DNA from: Acidimicrobiia bacterium | Lineage (GTDB): Bacteria; Actinomycetota; Acidimicrobiia; Acidimicrobiales; CATQHL01 | Direction of reading: 5' to 3' | Assembly (NCBI GenBank): GCA_021296415.1 | Contig: JAGWAL010000005.1 | Coordinates: 1-32,563 of the forward strand | Length of the DNA stretch: 32,563 nucleotides | Part shown: piece after piece, positions 24,587 to 32,563 of the stretch | Position numbering within the stretch: the stretch's first letter is position 1 | How the letters are laid out: each line of letters starts with the position of its first letter | The notes under the pieces: model-generated | What the model was told of the DNA's origin: nothing | Databases searched by the model: none | What the model saw: only the letters and a program-made list of their open reading frames with translations | Position numbers and translations under genes: made by a program

Positions 24587-25312
24587 TTACTCGGCCGCTT
24601 CGGCGGCCGGCTGATCCGCCGAGGTGGGCAAGGCATCGGGGAGCAGTTCGGCGATCTCGGCCATCTCGAGACGGCGGAAGCAGCGCCGGCCCAGTGTGCG
24701 GTCGAGGATGGCCACTTCGAGATCGTCGGCGCCGAGGCTTCGCTCCGGCCCGGCGAGCGCGGCGGCGGCGACCCGCAACGCCGGCGCCACCTCCAGTCCC
24801 GGCTCGTAGAGGTTCGCCAGGCGTTCGGAGATGGCGTCGGCCTCTCCGCCGAGCACCGAGCAGCGGCTCTCGTCGTTGACCGTCCCGTCGTAGAGGATGT
24901 GGAAGAGCTGCTCGCTCCCCGGCTCGCCGGCGATTTCCGCCACGAGGATCTCCACCTCCATGGGTTTCATCTCGTGCGTGAAGATCTGCCCGAGTATCTG
25001 CGCGTACTGGTTGGCGAGACTGCGGGCATCGACATCCTGGCGGCTGTAGGCGTAGCCCTTGAGGTCGGCGTGGCGGACACCGGCGATGCGCAACTGGTCG
25101 AACTCGTTGTACTTGCCGACCCCGGCGAAGGCGATGCGATCGTAGATCTCGCTGATCTTGCGCAGGGTGTTCGAGACGTTCTCCGCGCACAGCAGGATGC
25201 CGTCCCGGTAGGTCAGCGCCACGAGGCTCTTGCCGCGCGCGATTCCCTTGCGCGCGTAGTCGGCCCGATCCTTCATGATCTGCTCGGGGGCGACGTAGAA
25301 GGGCATGTTCAT
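24587..25312 (-). CDS. prcA: 20S proteasome alpha subunit PrcA
   Basis: A 241-residue non-catalytic ring subunit. [20 protein letters not shown] is the actinobacterial PrcA opening, where the N-terminal helix gates the chamber entrance. [40 protein letters not shown] and [20 protein letters not shown] are conserved core segments. The C-terminal tail is Ala/Glu-rich and disordered. Seven of these form each outer ring and dock the C-terminal GQYL of the Mpa ATPase. AGGA six to seven bases before ATG 25312 supports the start; an ATG two codons later is possible. It follows prcB after 54 bases. Confidence 0.97.
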   Translation of the reverse strand: MNMPFYVAPEQIMKDRADYARKGIARGKSLVALTYRDGILLCAENVSNTLRKISEIYDRIAFAGVGKYNEFDQLRIAGVRHADLKGYAYSRQDVDARSLANQYAQILGQIFTHEMKPMEVEILVAEIAGEPGSEQLFHILYDGTVNDESRCSVLGGEADAISERLANLYEPGLEVAPALRVAAAALAGPERSLGADDLEVAILDRTLGRRCFRRLEMAEIAELLPDALPTSADQPAAEAAE

Positions 25313-25366
25313 GGTCGGTCCTCGTCTTGCCGGCGACGGCGCGGCCCCCGAGGCGCCGCGGCGAAC

Positions 25367-26215
25367 TCAGGAGGCGTCACCAGCGCTCCGTCCGGCGTCC
25401 GGTGCGTCGGCGGCCACCTCGAGCGATGCCAGCAGCGAGCGGAAGCGCTCCTCGATGTGGCTGTCCTCGAGGCGGCGGTAGCCGTCGGAGTCGATGTTGA
25501 CGACGACCGGGAAGATGCCCCGCACCAGGTCGGGTCCGCCCGTGGCGGCATCCTCGTCGGCCGCCTGGAAGAGCGCCGAGATCGCCAGATCGGCGGCCTC
25601 CGTCGGCTCCAGATCCGGGCGGAATCCGAGCTTCACGACGGTCCCGGCGTGCAGGCTGCCGGATCCGGCGGCGGCGTAGTCCTGCTCCTCGTAGCGGCCG
25701 CCCGTCACGTCGTACTGGAACAGCCTCCCGCGGCGGCGTCGCTGGTCCCATCCGGCGAACAGCGGCACGACGACCAGCCCCTGCAGTGCCGAGGTCAGAT
25801 TCGCCCGCACCATCTGGCTGAGCTGGTTGGCCTGGCCGTCGAGGCTGAGTGGTTGCCCCTCGACCTTCTCGTAGTGCTCCAGCTGCAACTGGAAGAGCCG
25901 GACCATCTCCATCGACGGTCCCGCCGCGCCGGCAATGGCCACCCCGGCGTAGCGGCCGGCGGGGAAGACTTTCTCGATGCTGCGGTGGCTGATGAGGTTG
26001 CCGGCGGTCGCCCGCCGGTCGCCAGCCATGAGCACGCCGTCACAGTGGCGGAGGGCGACGGTGGTGGTGGCGTGCGACACGCCGGGGATTTCGGCCTGCC
26101 CGGTGGCCGGTGCGCCGCCGGCGGGGCTCGTGGCGGCGAGCAGACCGGCGAAACTCGGGCCGGGATCCTCGCCGATGCCGAACAGTGGAAGGGTCCGCCG
26201 CGGCGGGAGACTCAT
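25367..26215 (-). CDS. prcB: 20S proteasome beta subunit PrcB
   Basis: A 282-residue precursor of the catalytic ring subunit. A propeptide of 49 residues precedes TTTVALRHCDGVLMAGDRRA, so self-cleavage should expose Thr50 as the N-terminal nucleophile. The residue before the cut is Ala, while mycobacterial PrcB has Gly. Asp66 and Arg68 in AGDRRAT and the lysine of SIEKVF match the Ntn-hydrolase active site. MVRLFQLQLEHYEKVEGQPL and AAGSGSLHA are conserved core pieces. It degrades pupylated proteins inside the chamber with PrcA. No strong ribosome site precedes ATG 26215; a short hairpin sits just before it. Confidence 0.97.
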   Translation of the reverse strand: MSLPPRRTLPLFGIGEDPGPSFAGLLAATSPAGGAPATGQAEIPGVSHATTTVALRHCDGVLMAGDRRATAGNLISHRSIEKVFPAGRYAGVAIAGAAGPSMEMVRLFQLQLEHYEKVEGQPLSLDGQANQLSQMVRANLTSALQGLVVVPLFAGWDQRRRRGRLFQYDVTGGRYEEQDYAAAGSGSLHAGTVVKLGFRPDLEPTEAADLAISALFQAADEDAATGGPDLVRGIFPVVVNIDSDGYRRLEDSHIEERFRSLLASLEVAADAPDAGRSAGDAS

Positions 26216-26288
26216 GTCGCGAGGCTACTCGCCACCGCGTCGCAAGCGTGCCCGCAGCGTCGCCGGAGCGAGCAACCGGGCGGAGGTG

Positions 26289-26486
26289 CTACTGGCCGCC
26301 CTTTTGGATGTAGGAGTTCACGAACTCCTCGGCATTCGCCTCCAGCACCTCGTCGATCTCGTCGAGGAGGTCGTCCATTTCCGCTTTGAGGCGCTCGCCC
26401 GAAGGGCTTCCGGCATGTTCGGTTGCGGCCGGTTCCGGCTCGGAATCCGACCTGGAAGGTTTCTGGATCCGCTCTCGCTCAGCCAT
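26289..26486 (-). CDS. pup: Prokaryotic ubiquitin-like protein Pup
   Basis: A 65-residue disordered tag protein. The C-terminus is NSYIQKGGQ, so Pup is made in the Gln form and must be deamidated by Dop before PafA can use it. The central [20 protein letters not shown] forms the coiled coil that binds the N-terminal coiled coil of Mpa. ATG 26486 gives a length nearly equal to mycobacterial Pup (64); an in-frame GTG at 26501 is an alternative. The gene lies between dop and prcB, its canonical position, and follows the dop stop by 18 bases. Confidence 0.97.
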   Translation of the reverse strand: MAERERIQKPSRSDSEPEPAATEHAGSPSGERLKAEMDDLLDEIDEVLEANAEEFVNSYIQKGGQ

Positions 26487-26504
26487 GGCTCTCGTACTCA
26501 CCCA

Positions 26505-28010
26505 TCACTGCTGCAGCCTTCCAATGAGGTCGGCCGGTGTCGGACACTCCTCGAACAACCTAGCCACATGATGGTCGGTTCCGCGGGAGGGCTCCATCAT
26601 GGGCACGCGCCGGAGGGTCTCGCCGCCCAGATCGAACACGACGGAGTCCCAGTTGGCCGCGACGACGTGCGTCGCGAACTGCTGCAGGCAACGGCCGCGG
26701 AAGTAGGCGCGGGTGTCGGGCGGCGGGTTCTCGATCGCCCACAGCACCTCGTCGTCGCCCACGATCCGCTCCAACCCCAGGCGGTGGGCCACGCAACGCT
26801 CCGGACGGAGATCGTGGTATTGCAGATCCAGGGCCTGGAGGCGGGTGTCGTTCCAGCCACAGGCGTTGCGCTCCCGGTAGGCGTCCAGCAGTCGGTACTT
26901 CGCCACCCAGTCCACGGTCGTGGCGGGTGCCAGAGGGTCGACCTCGAGCTGCGTGAGCACCGACTCCCAGCGATCCAGCACGTCGGTCGCCACGTCGCCG
27001 CCCACCGCGTCGGTTCCGAAGTTGTTGCAGTACTTGCTGCAGCGCTCGAGGAGGTCCCATTGGATGTCCAGGGCCGTGGCGGTCGTCCCGTCCGCCAGCC
27101 GGAGTGGACGGCGCAGGCTCAGGTCGCAGCTCACGAGCCTGATCGCCTGCACCGGGGTGGCCAGGCAGAGGTCGTCGGGGAAAAGGTCCTGCTCGGTGAG
27201 GGCGAGCACCAGGGCCGTGGTGCCCACCTTCAGGAAGGTCGCCACCTCGGACAGGTTCGCGTCACCCACGATGACGTGCAGGCGGCGGTAGAGCCGGGCA
27301 TCCGCGTGCGGCTCGTCGCGGGTGTTGACGATCGGACGCTTCAGCGTTGTCTCCAGGCCCACCTCCTCCTCGAAGAAGTCGGCTCGCTGGGAGACCTGGA
27401 AGGGAACCGCGAAACGGTCGCTGCCCGGCGCCTCGGTGCCCACCTTGCCGGCCCCGCAGAAGATCTGGCGGGTCACGAAGTGTGCGGTGGCCCCGTGCAC
27501 GATCCGGCCGAACGGCGTGGCTCGATCCATGAGGTAGTTCTCGTGGCACCCGTAGGAGTTGCCCTTGCCGTCGGAGTTGTTCTTGTAGACGACGAGCTCC
27601 TGGCCCTCCGGGAGAATCGTGGCGGCCGCCCGCATGGAGCGCTGGGCGATGGCGTCGGAGGCCCGGTCCCACAGCACCGCGCTGCGGGCGTCGGCGCATT
27701 CCGGTCCCGAGATCTCGGGGTGCGCGTGGTCCACGTAGTAGCGGGAGCCGTTGGTGAGTACGGCGTTGACGAGATGCGTCTCGGGTTCGTAACCGACGTC
27801 TCCCCCGCCGACACCGCGCGCGTCGCGGCCCGGCATCTCGTCCTCGAAGTCCCACTCGACGCGGGCCATCGGCGAGCCCGGAGCGTGCTGGAGGCCCGAC
27901 AGGTAGGCGTTGATCAGCAGCGAGGAGGCCGTGATGGGGTTGGACTCCTCGGTCCCCCGATGGGTGATCCCGTATTCGGTCTCGATCCCGCAGATCTTGG
28001 GGACGACCAC
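26505..28010 (-). CDS. dop: Deamidase of Pup and depupylase Dop
   Basis: A 501-residue carboxylate-amine ligase-like enzyme that converts the Pup C-terminal Gln to Glu and removes Pup from tagged proteins. PKICGIETEYGITHRGTEES opens the protein, with ATP-binding glutamates. Asp94 in RYYVDHAHPEI matches the catalytic aspartate. The Dop-loop region (EMPGRDARGVGGGDVGYEPE, about 58-77), which PafA lacks, is present but rather short compared with mycobacterial Dop. [20 protein letters not shown] and [20 protein letters not shown] are the other shared blocks. Start is GTG 28010, 22 bases after the mpa stop; a GGAAC-like site is weak. Confidence 0.97.
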   Translation of the reverse strand: MVVPKICGIETEYGITHRGTEESNPITASSLLINAYLSGLQHAPGSPMARVEWDFEDEMPGRDARGVGGGDVGYEPETHLVNAVLTNGSRYYVDHAHPEISGPECADARSAVLWDRASDAIAQRSMRAAATILPEGQELVVYKNNSDGKGNSYGCHENYLMDRATPFGRIVHGATAHFVTRQIFCGAGKVGTEAPGSDRFAVPFQVSQRADFFEEEVGLETTLKRPIVNTRDEPHADARLYRRLHVIVGDANLSEVATFLKVGTTALVLALTEQDLFPDDLCLATPVQAIRLVSCDLSLRRPLRLADGTTATALDIQWDLLERCSKYCNNFGTDAVGGDVATDVLDRWESVLTQLEVDPLAPATTVDWVAKYRLLDAYRERNACGWNDTRLQALDLQYHDLRPERCVAHRLGLERIVGDDEVLWAIENPPPDTRAYFRGRCLQQFATHVVAANWDSVVFDLGGETLRRVPMMEPSRGTDHHVARLFEECPTPADLIGRLQQ

Positions 28011-28032
28011 GTTCGGATGCGTTCCGCGTGCG

Positions 28033-29724
28033 TTAGAGGTACTGGCCGGTGGCGACCCGTTCGATGGAACGGCCGCCGGTGTTGGCGTTGTCGCGATGCA
28101 CGAGCGTGCGCACGAAGACGATCCGCTCGCCCTTCTTCCCGGCGATCTTCGCCCAGTCGTCGGGGTTCGTGGTATTGGGCAGATCCTCGTGCTCGGCGTG
28201 CTCCTGGACGACGGACTCCAGCAGGTCGTCCAGCGTGATACCGCTGGGCCCCCCGGCGATGACCCGCTTGATGGCGAGCTTCTTGGCCCTCCGCACGATG
28301 TTCTCGATCATGGCCCCCGAGGCGAAGTCCCGGAAGTACATGGTCTCCTTGTCGCCGTTCTGGTAGGTGACCTCGAGGAACTCGTTGTGCTGCTCGGCGC
28401 TGTACATCTCCGCGACCGTCTGCTCGATCATGCCGCGAACCGCCTTGTCCCGCTCTCCCCCGCCGATCGTCTCGACGGCACTCTTGGCGATCGGCAGGCC
28501 CACGGTGAGGTAGCGGGCGAAGATGGCGGCGGCCGCCTCGACGTCGGGCCGCTCGATCTTGATCTTCACGTCGAGCCTGCCGGGCCGCAGTATGGCGGGA
28601 TCGATCAGGTCCTCCCGGTTGGAGGCTCCGATCACGATGACGTTGCGGAGGGCCTCCACACCGTCGATCTCCGCAAGCAGCTGGGGCACGACGGTGGACT
28701 CCATGTCCGAGCTGATCCCGCTGCCGCGCATCCGGAACAGCGACTCCATCTCGTCGAAGAAGACGATGACGGGCCAGCCCTCGGCGGAGCGATCCCTGGC
28801 CTGCTGGAAGACCCGGCGGATCTGCCGCTCCGTCTCGCCGACGTACTTGTTCAAGAGTTCCGGACCCTTGATGTTCAGGAAGTAGCTACGGGCGTTCTCG
28901 TTGCCGGTGGCGGCGGCAACCTTGGTGGCCAGCGAGTTGGCCACCGCCTTGGCGATCAGCGTCTTGCCGCAGCCGGGTGGTCCATAGAGCAGGATTCCCT
29001 TGGGCGCCGGCAGGCGATGCTCGGCGAAGAGATCCGCGTAGAGAAACGGCAACTCCACAGCGTCGGTGATCTTCTCGATCTGCGCGTCGAGTCCCCCGAC
29101 ATCGTCGTAGGTGACGTCGGGCACCTCCTCCAGAACGAGGTCCTCGACCTCCGAGCGCACGAGGCGCTCGGTCAGTAGACCCGAGCGGGTGTCCATGAGC
29201 ATCGGGTCGCCCACGCGGAGCGGCATGCCGATCAGACCGTCGGCGAGGTCGACCACGCGCTCCTCGTCGGCGCGACAACTCACGACCGCTCGCCGGCCGC
29301 CGTCGAGCAATTCGGTCAGCGTGACGACCTCTCCTGTGCCGTCAGCGGTCCGCGCCAGGACCACGCTGAGGGACTCGTTGAGGGCGACCTCCTGGCCGCG
29401 CTCCAGAGTTCCGTCGACCTCGGGGTGGATTGCCACGCGCATCTTGCGTCCCGAGGAGAACACGTCGGCCGTGCCATCGTCGTTCAGCCCGAGCACGGTG
29501 CCGTAGGCGTTGGGGGTCTGCGTGAGCTTCTCGACCTCCTCCCGGAGGGCGCCGATGTGCTCGCGCGCCTCGCGCAAGGTGTGGGTGAGCTTCTCGTTCT
29601 GCGAGACGGCCTGGGCCAACTGGCCCTTGGTCTCCAGGAGACGCTCCTCGAGAGTGCGTATGCGCTGGGGGGTGTCCTGGAGCCGCCGCCGCAGCGCCTC
29701 GATCTCCTGGCGCAGCAGCTTCAA
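28033..29724 (-). CDS. mpa: Proteasome-associated AAA ATPase Mpa/ARC
   Basis: A hexameric unfoldase that binds pupylated substrates and feeds them to PrcBA. The N-terminal ~70 residues are a coiled coil that binds Pup, followed by two OB-like domains (about 70-200) and an AAA domain with Walker A GPPGCGKT, Walker [11 protein letters not shown] and [20 protein letters not shown]. The chain ends in GQYL, the proteasome gate-opening motif. TTG 29724 is the only conventional start in the frame, but it has no ribosome site. A strong GGAGGGAGG site lies just before two in-frame ATC codons (29758-29760 and 29755-29757), so translation may really begin there, adding about 11-12 residues. Confidence 0.95.
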   Translation of the reverse strand: MKLLRQEIEALRRRLQDTPQRIRTLEERLLETKGQLAQAVSQNEKLTHTLREAREHIGALREEVEKLTQTPNAYGTVLGLNDDGTADVFSSGRKMRVAIHPEVDGTLERGQEVALNESLSVVLARTADGTGEVVTLTELLDGGRRAVVSCRADEERVVDLADGLIGMPLRVGDPMLMDTRSGLLTERLVRSEVEDLVLEEVPDVTYDDVGGLDAQIEKITDAVELPFLYADLFAEHRLPAPKGILLYGPPGCGKTLIAKAVANSLATKVAAATGNENARSYFLNIKGPELLNKYVGETERQIRRVFQQARDRSAEGWPVIVFFDEMESLFRMRGSGISSDMESTVVPQLLAEIDGVEALRNVIVIGASNREDLIDPAILRPGRLDVKIKIERPDVEAAAAIFARYLTVGLPIAKSAVETIGGGERDKAVRGMIEQTVAEMYSAEQHNEFLEVTYQNGDKETMYFRDFASGAMIENIVRRAKKLAIKRVIAGGPSGITLDDLLESVVQEHAEHEDLPNTTNPDDWAKIAGKKGERIVFVRTLVHRDNANTGGRSIERVATGQYL

Positions 29725-29906
29725 CTGGACGCTCTGATCCTTGGGTATCTCCTCGATGATCTCACCTCCCTCCGCTCGTGTCTGCGTGCGACCCTACACG
29801 CGGCGCGATCGGTTGACGTGGCTACACTCGCGCCCGGCGACGCCGTCGCGGCAGAGCCGGCACAGCGGCTGGCTCGTATCCGTGCGGGGCGCCTCCAGCC
29901 CGGCGC

Positions 29907-29912
29907 TATACT
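29907..29912 (+). promoter_or_regulatory. Possible -10 element for the ferredoxin gene
   Basis: TATACT occurs 60 bases before the ferredoxin ATG, in a GC-rich intergenic region of about 210 bases shared with divergent mpa. The base composition stands out, but no recognisable -35 lies 17-18 bases upstream. On the other strand, TAGGGT (complement of 29791-29796) is a weak candidate -10 for mpa. The remaining gap holds nothing else recognisable. Confidence 0.3.
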
Positions 29913-29972
29913 CGTAAGCGCGGTGATTAGCCGGTTGGAGCTGCACCAGCAAGTCAATCGGGGAGCGGCAAG

Positions 29973-30212
29973 ATGAAGGTCTGGATCGACCAGGATCTGT
30001 GCACAGGCGACGGTCTCTGTGAGGAGATCGCTCCGGACGTGTTCACTCTGCTCGATGACGGCTTGGCGTACGTGCGCGAGGGCGACACGATCTTCAGCGA
30101 TCCGGGAGGTCCCACCGGCCTGGCCGTCGTACCGGCGGGTCAGGAAGAGGCGACGATCGAGTCCGCCGAGGAATGCCCCGGGGAGTGCATCTTCATCGAG
30201 ATCGACGCCTGA
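29973..30212 (+). CDS. Small ferredoxin with CxxDxxC cluster motif
   Basis: A 79-residue ferredoxin. Cys10, Asp13, Cys16 and Cys68-Pro69 occupy the positions of the ligands in small actinobacterial ferredoxins (C-x2-x-x2-C ... CP). The second position is Asp rather than Cys, as in ferredoxins that carry a [3Fe-4S] cluster or a [4Fe-4S] cluster with an aspartate ligand. An extra Cys72 follows at CPGEC. Relatives usually pass electrons to cytochrome P450 or other oxygenases; no such partner is nearby. GGGGAG eight bases before ATG supports the start. The gene diverges from mpa and converges with the CvpA-like gene. Confidence 0.92.
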   Translation: MKVWIDQDLCTGDGLCEEIAPDVFTLLDDGLAYVREGDTIFSDPGGPTGLAVVPAGQEEATIESAEECPGECIFIEIDA

Positions 30213-30296
30213 ACCGGCCTCGGGCGCCCTTTTCGAGACTCCTCTCACAGGTTCTGACCCCCGCCACGCGCGCCTCGGCGGCCGACGCGTCACCCG

Positions 30297-30806
30297 CTAC
30301 TCGGGGCTGAGGCTCACCCAGCCGACGACGCGGTCGAGGCCCTCCGGCGGTGACGGCAGCGATTCCAGGCTCCATCGCACCAGCAGCGAGCCCTCCGCCT
30401 GCTCGGCGAACCAGCCCGGCGTCGTGGCGGCCATCGGCGCCAGCAGCCAGAGCACGCTTCCCACGGCGGCCGCGGCGACGATGCATCCGGCGATCCGATC
30501 GGCGGTGCGGAGCGAGTCCGGGAGCGCCAGGTGCAGCAACCTCCCGAGAGCGTGACCGGCAAGGTGCCCCGCCAGGGCGCCGGCCACGAGAGTCCCCGCG
30601 CTGACTCCCAGCGGATAGGCCAGGGGGTGCCAGCGCGCCACGTCGTCGGCGATCTGCTCCAGAATCCAGGGCAGCAGCCGCGTGGCCGCCAGGAGCCCCG
30701 GCGCCACGCCCAGCCAGGCGAGCCCCGGCCGGAGCAGCCCGGTCCGCAGCCCCACGAGCGCTCCCAGCAACAGCAGACCCAGCACGGCCAGGTCCAGGAG
30801 GTTCAC
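30297..30806 (-). CDS. CvpA family membrane protein
   Basis: A 169-residue protein with about four hydrophobic segments. The first, NLLDLAVLGLLLLGALVGLR, carries the N-x2-D and G-x2-x-G features at the start of CvpA/colicin V production family proteins. The last part (WSLESLPSPPEGLDRVVGWV) is soluble. CvpA-like proteins affect envelope homeostasis and purF-linked colicin production in enterobacteria; the molecular role is poorly known. GTG 30806 lies 12 bases after the trmI stop, so it is probably cotranscribed with trmI. The 84 bases between it and the ferredoxin gene contain no convincing terminator. Confidence 0.72.
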   Translation of the reverse strand: MNLLDLAVLGLLLLGALVGLRTGLLRPGLAWLGVAPGLLAATRLLPWILEQIADDVARWHPLAYPLGVSAGTLVAGALAGHLAGHALGRLLHLALPDSLRTADRIAGCIVAAAAVGSVLWLLAPMAATTPGWFAEQAEGSLLVRWSLESLPSPPEGLDRVVGWVSLSPE

Positions 30807-30818
30807 GGTCGAGCGCCC

Positions 30819-31667
30819 CTAGGCCGGCAGGAGCCGGGCGTGTGTGACGAAACCGGTGTGGGCCACCATACGGTGTTCGGGCCGCACGGCCTCACCGGCG
30901 ACGTACCAACCTCGCTGCAGGACCTCGACGGTGGCCGCAAGGGCCCACGGCCCGCGCTCCAGCGCCTCACGCAAGCGAGTCGCCTGGATCACGCTGGGCG
31001 TGTAGGCGATGAGAATGCCGCCGGGGCGCAGGCACCCGGGCGCGTGCGGCACGACCTGCCAGGGCTCGGGCAGGTCCAGGGCAATGCGGTCCAGGTCCTG
31101 CAGGTCGATTCCCTCGTAGCAGTCGCGCTCCTCCACGCGATAGCGCCCCGCTGCGGCGGATCCGAGGAACTCCTCCACGTTCTTGCGGGCCCTGCGCGCG
31201 AAGTCGCCGCGGAGCTCGTATCCGACGACGTCCGCGCCGGCGCGCAGCAGCGCCAGCGACAGCGCCCCCGACCCCACCCCGGATTCCAGGACGCGGTCCC
31301 CCGGAGCGATGTCGGCGAACAGAAGCATGGGCCCGAGATCCTTGGGGTAGATGACCTGCGCGCCACGCTTCATCTTGACGATGTAGTCGGAAAGCGTCGG
31401 ACGGTACGCCCGGAACCTGGTCCCGCCGACCGAGCGCAGCTCGCTGCCCTCGGGGCGGCCCAGCAGATCGTCCCATGCCACCAGGCCTGTGTGAGAGTGG
31501 AAGAACCCGCCAGGTTCGAGGCGCCGCAGGTAACTGCGGTCCTTCCGGTCGACGAGCAGCACCAGGTCACCACCGGCGAACAGCCGGTCACCGTGCCTGC
31601 CCGGCGCAGCGCCTCCCGCCGGTGTGCCGCGGTCGGCCGCCGTACGGTGTGCTTCCTCGTCGCTCAC
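30819..31667 (-). CDS. trmI: tRNA (adenine-58-N1)-methyltransferase TrmI
   Basis: A 282-residue SAM-dependent methyltransferase that methylates A58 in the T-loop of tRNA. The N-terminal beta domain ends in RAYRPTLSDYIVKMKRGAQV and YPKDLGPMLL, the TrmI entry to the Rossmann domain. LESGVGSGALSLALLR (127-142) is the SAM site, GYELRGDFARRARKNVEEF follows, and LDLPEPWQVV (197-206) is the catalytic motif. TrmI beside mpa is a conserved actinobacterial neighbourhood. GTG 31667 overlaps the stop of the upstream small gene as GTGA; the earlier open frame is antisense-like shadow and is not used. Confidence 0.95.
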   Translation of the reverse strand: MSDEEAHRTAADRGTPAGGAAPGRHGDRLFAGGDLVLLVDRKDRSYLRRLEPGGFFHSHTGLVAWDDLLGRPEGSELRSVGGTRFRAYRPTLSDYIVKMKRGAQVIYPKDLGPMLLFADIAPGDRVLESGVGSGALSLALLRAGADVVGYELRGDFARRARKNVEEFLGSAAAGRYRVEERDCYEGIDLQDLDRIALDLPEPWQVVPHAPGCLRPGGILIAYTPSVIQATRLREALERGPWALAATVEVLQRGWYVAGEAVRPEHRMVAHTGFVTHARLLPA

Positions 31668-31891
31668 GCGTCGCGTCGGGGCCGCCGGTGGTGGCTGACG
31701 ACGAGACGCTCGCCGGGCCGCAAGTGCACGACGCCCTGCGCGCCCGGTGTGGTCGGCCGAAGGGCGCGCTGCAGGCCTCGCAGACCCCATGCGAGCAGAC
31801 CCACCAGTAGCCAGCCCGTGCTCGTGCCGAACAGACCCCGGGTGATGCCGCGCCGGCGGGCGATGGCCAGCATGCGCCCTGTGGTGCCCAC
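31664..31891 (-). CDS. Small membrane protein of unknown function
   Basis: A 75-residue product with one hydrophobic segment (GWLLVGLLAWGLRGLQRAL) and a basic tail ending HHRRPRRDA. No family recognised. The stop overlaps the trmI GTG as GTGA, and GAGG/GGGAG lies upstream of GTG 31891, so the gene is likely real and coupled to trmI. The preceding gene ends 11 bases upstream. Confidence 0.6.
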   Translation of the reverse strand: MGTTGRMLAIARRRGITRGLFGTSTGWLLVGLLAWGLRGLQRALRPTTPGAQGVVHLRPGERLVVSHHRRPRRDA

Positions 31892-31902
31892 GGCTCCCGA
31901 CC

Positions 31903-32115
31903 TCAGTACCGGCGCAATTCGACGAACGTCCGCGACAGGCGGCCCCGGCGCCTGCCCAGGACGTACGCCGCGACCACGAGGAGTGCTGCGGAGAGCACAC
32001 CGGCGCGCCAGCCGGCTTGGCGAGCCGGCAAGCTGGCAGCGTTCAGCGCGCCCGCCACCTCCTTGAGCTTGGCCTCGAGGTCGTCGCGGGTGATGTGGGC
32101 TTCCCCGGCGCTCAC
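31903..32115 (-). CDS. Small single-span membrane protein of unknown function
   Basis: A 70-residue protein starting with GTG 32115, which overlaps the stop of the upstream gene as GTGA. A short helix (ITRDDLEAKLKEVAGAL) precedes one membrane segment (WRAGVLSAALLVVAAYVLG) followed by basic RRRGRLSRTFVELRRY. Positive residues after the segment suggest the C-terminus is inside. I recall similar short proteins next to actinobacterial trmI, but I cannot name a family. It belongs to the same tight unit as trmI. Confidence 0.6.
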   Translation of the reverse strand: MSAGEAHITRDDLEAKLKEVAGALNAASLPARQAGWRAGVLSAALLVVAAYVLGRRRGRLSRTFVELRRY

Positions 32116-32522
32116 TCGGGCGACTCCGGTCCGGCGCGGCGGCGCGCCCGGGCGGCCGACCTTGCGAGCAGGAAGACCACCAGAACGGCAGCCAGGACGA
32201 TGGCGTACGGCGTCCAACTGAGGCTTCCGGCGAGGTGATCACCGGTCTCGGTCTGCAGGGCGCGCAGCCCCGCCAACGCCAGGAGGACCAACCCCGCGCA
32301 GAGGAAGACGCCGCCGGCGAGCCCGAATCCAAGCCAGGCCGCCAACCGCTTGAGCGGTTCGACGGCCTCCTGGCGGAAGTACGCGAGCACGACATCGCGG
32401 AACTCGGCGAGCACTTCGGCCGGGTCGTCGGTTACCGGCGGCGGGGCCTCCGCGGCCGGGGGTTGGGTTCCTGCGGCGGACTCCTGCGAGTACCGGGTCT
32501 CGTCGCCCGCAGCCGGAAACAT
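32112..32522 (-). CDS. Putative phage-holin-like (actinobacterial holin-X type) membrane protein
   Basis: A 136-residue protein. After a Pro/Ala-rich N-terminus comes a soluble helix (VLAEFRDVVLAYFRQEAVEP), then two hydrophobic segments (about LGFGLAGGVFLCAGLVLLAL and YAIVLAAVLVVFLLARS) and a basic end. The arrangement resembles the actinobacterial holin-X superfamily, whose members in chromosomes are not known to lyse cells. ATG 32522 is preferred over 32549; the window ends about 40 bases upstream, so further upstream signals cannot be seen. The stop overlaps the next GTG start. Confidence 0.6.
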   Translation of the reverse strand: MFPAAGDETRYSQESAAGTQPPAAEAPPPVTDDPAEVLAEFRDVVLAYFRQEAVEPLKRLAAWLGFGLAGGVFLCAGLVLLALAGLRALQTETGDHLAGSLSWTPYAIVLAAVLVVFLLARSAARARRRAGPESPE

Positions 32523-32563
32523 GCCACCGAGTCTACCGCCGGCCCCCATCCGGCCTGATTCCC

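Noticed and set aside
21228..29760. RecA-NDp-type PafBC binding motif upstream of local genes
   Set aside because: No TTGTC...TAnnnT arrangement was found in the intergenic regions of this window by eye; absence here says nothing about the rest of the genome.
30213..30296. GGGCGCCC followed by TTTT after the ferredoxin gene as a terminator
   Set aside because: The palindrome has no room for a loop, so a stable hairpin is unlikely.
1..32563. tRNA genes, CRISPR repeats, insertion sequences or prophage integrases
   Set aside because: No cloverleaf-like segments, spaced direct repeats, transposase motifs or integrase motifs were seen. The holin-like gene stands alone in a housekeeping operon, so it is not taken as prophage evidence.

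Overview
The window is very GC-rich, densely packed bacterial DNA. It carries a complete Pup-proteasome locus, Tat translocase genes, GTG and TTG starts and many ATGA/GTGA gene overlaps. This points to an actinobacterium. The fused pafBC gene, the tandem ThyX-like protein and several small conserved proteins suggest the class Acidimicrobiia, probably an uncultured lineage; this placement is inference from recalled family patterns, not a search.

Left part (1-5 kb): the end of a nitroreductase-like gene; a secreted or membrane-anchored RCC1-repeat protein joined to an HExxH putative metallopeptidase domain; a metallo-beta-lactamase-fold hydrolase with a frameshift near its end; and an Old Yellow Enzyme-type oxidoreductase. 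A hairpin then separates convergent transcription units. From 5.0 to 9.25 kb on the minus strand lies a thiamine ABC importer (thiB-thiP-thiQ) behind a clear TPP riboswitch and a recognisable promoter. A plus-strand, Arg/Gly-rich protein of unknown function follows.

Middle part (10.7-19.1 kb): a long minus-strand run reading tatA/B, tatC, HelY-like helicase, DAG-kinase-like protein, M20 amidohydrolase, tandem ThyX-like protein, DUF4193-like protein, GNAT acetyltransferase and Nudix hydrolase. Many junctions overlap by one to four bases. A glycerophosphodiesterase gene is divergent from tatA.

Right part (19.9-32.5 kb): the Pup-proteasome locus on the minus strand, in transcription order mpa/arc, dop, pup, prcB, prcA, pafA, pafBC, followed by a signal peptidase I gene with a long proline-rich tail. 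Mpa unfolds pupylated substrates, Dop activates Pup and removes it, PafA ligates it, PrcBA degrades the substrate, and PafBC is a WYL-type transcriptional regulator. A ferredoxin gene diverges from mpa. Beyond it is an operon of three small membrane proteins, TrmI tRNA methyltransferase and a CvpA-like protein. No tRNA, rRNA, CRISPR array, insertion sequence or prophage was seen.
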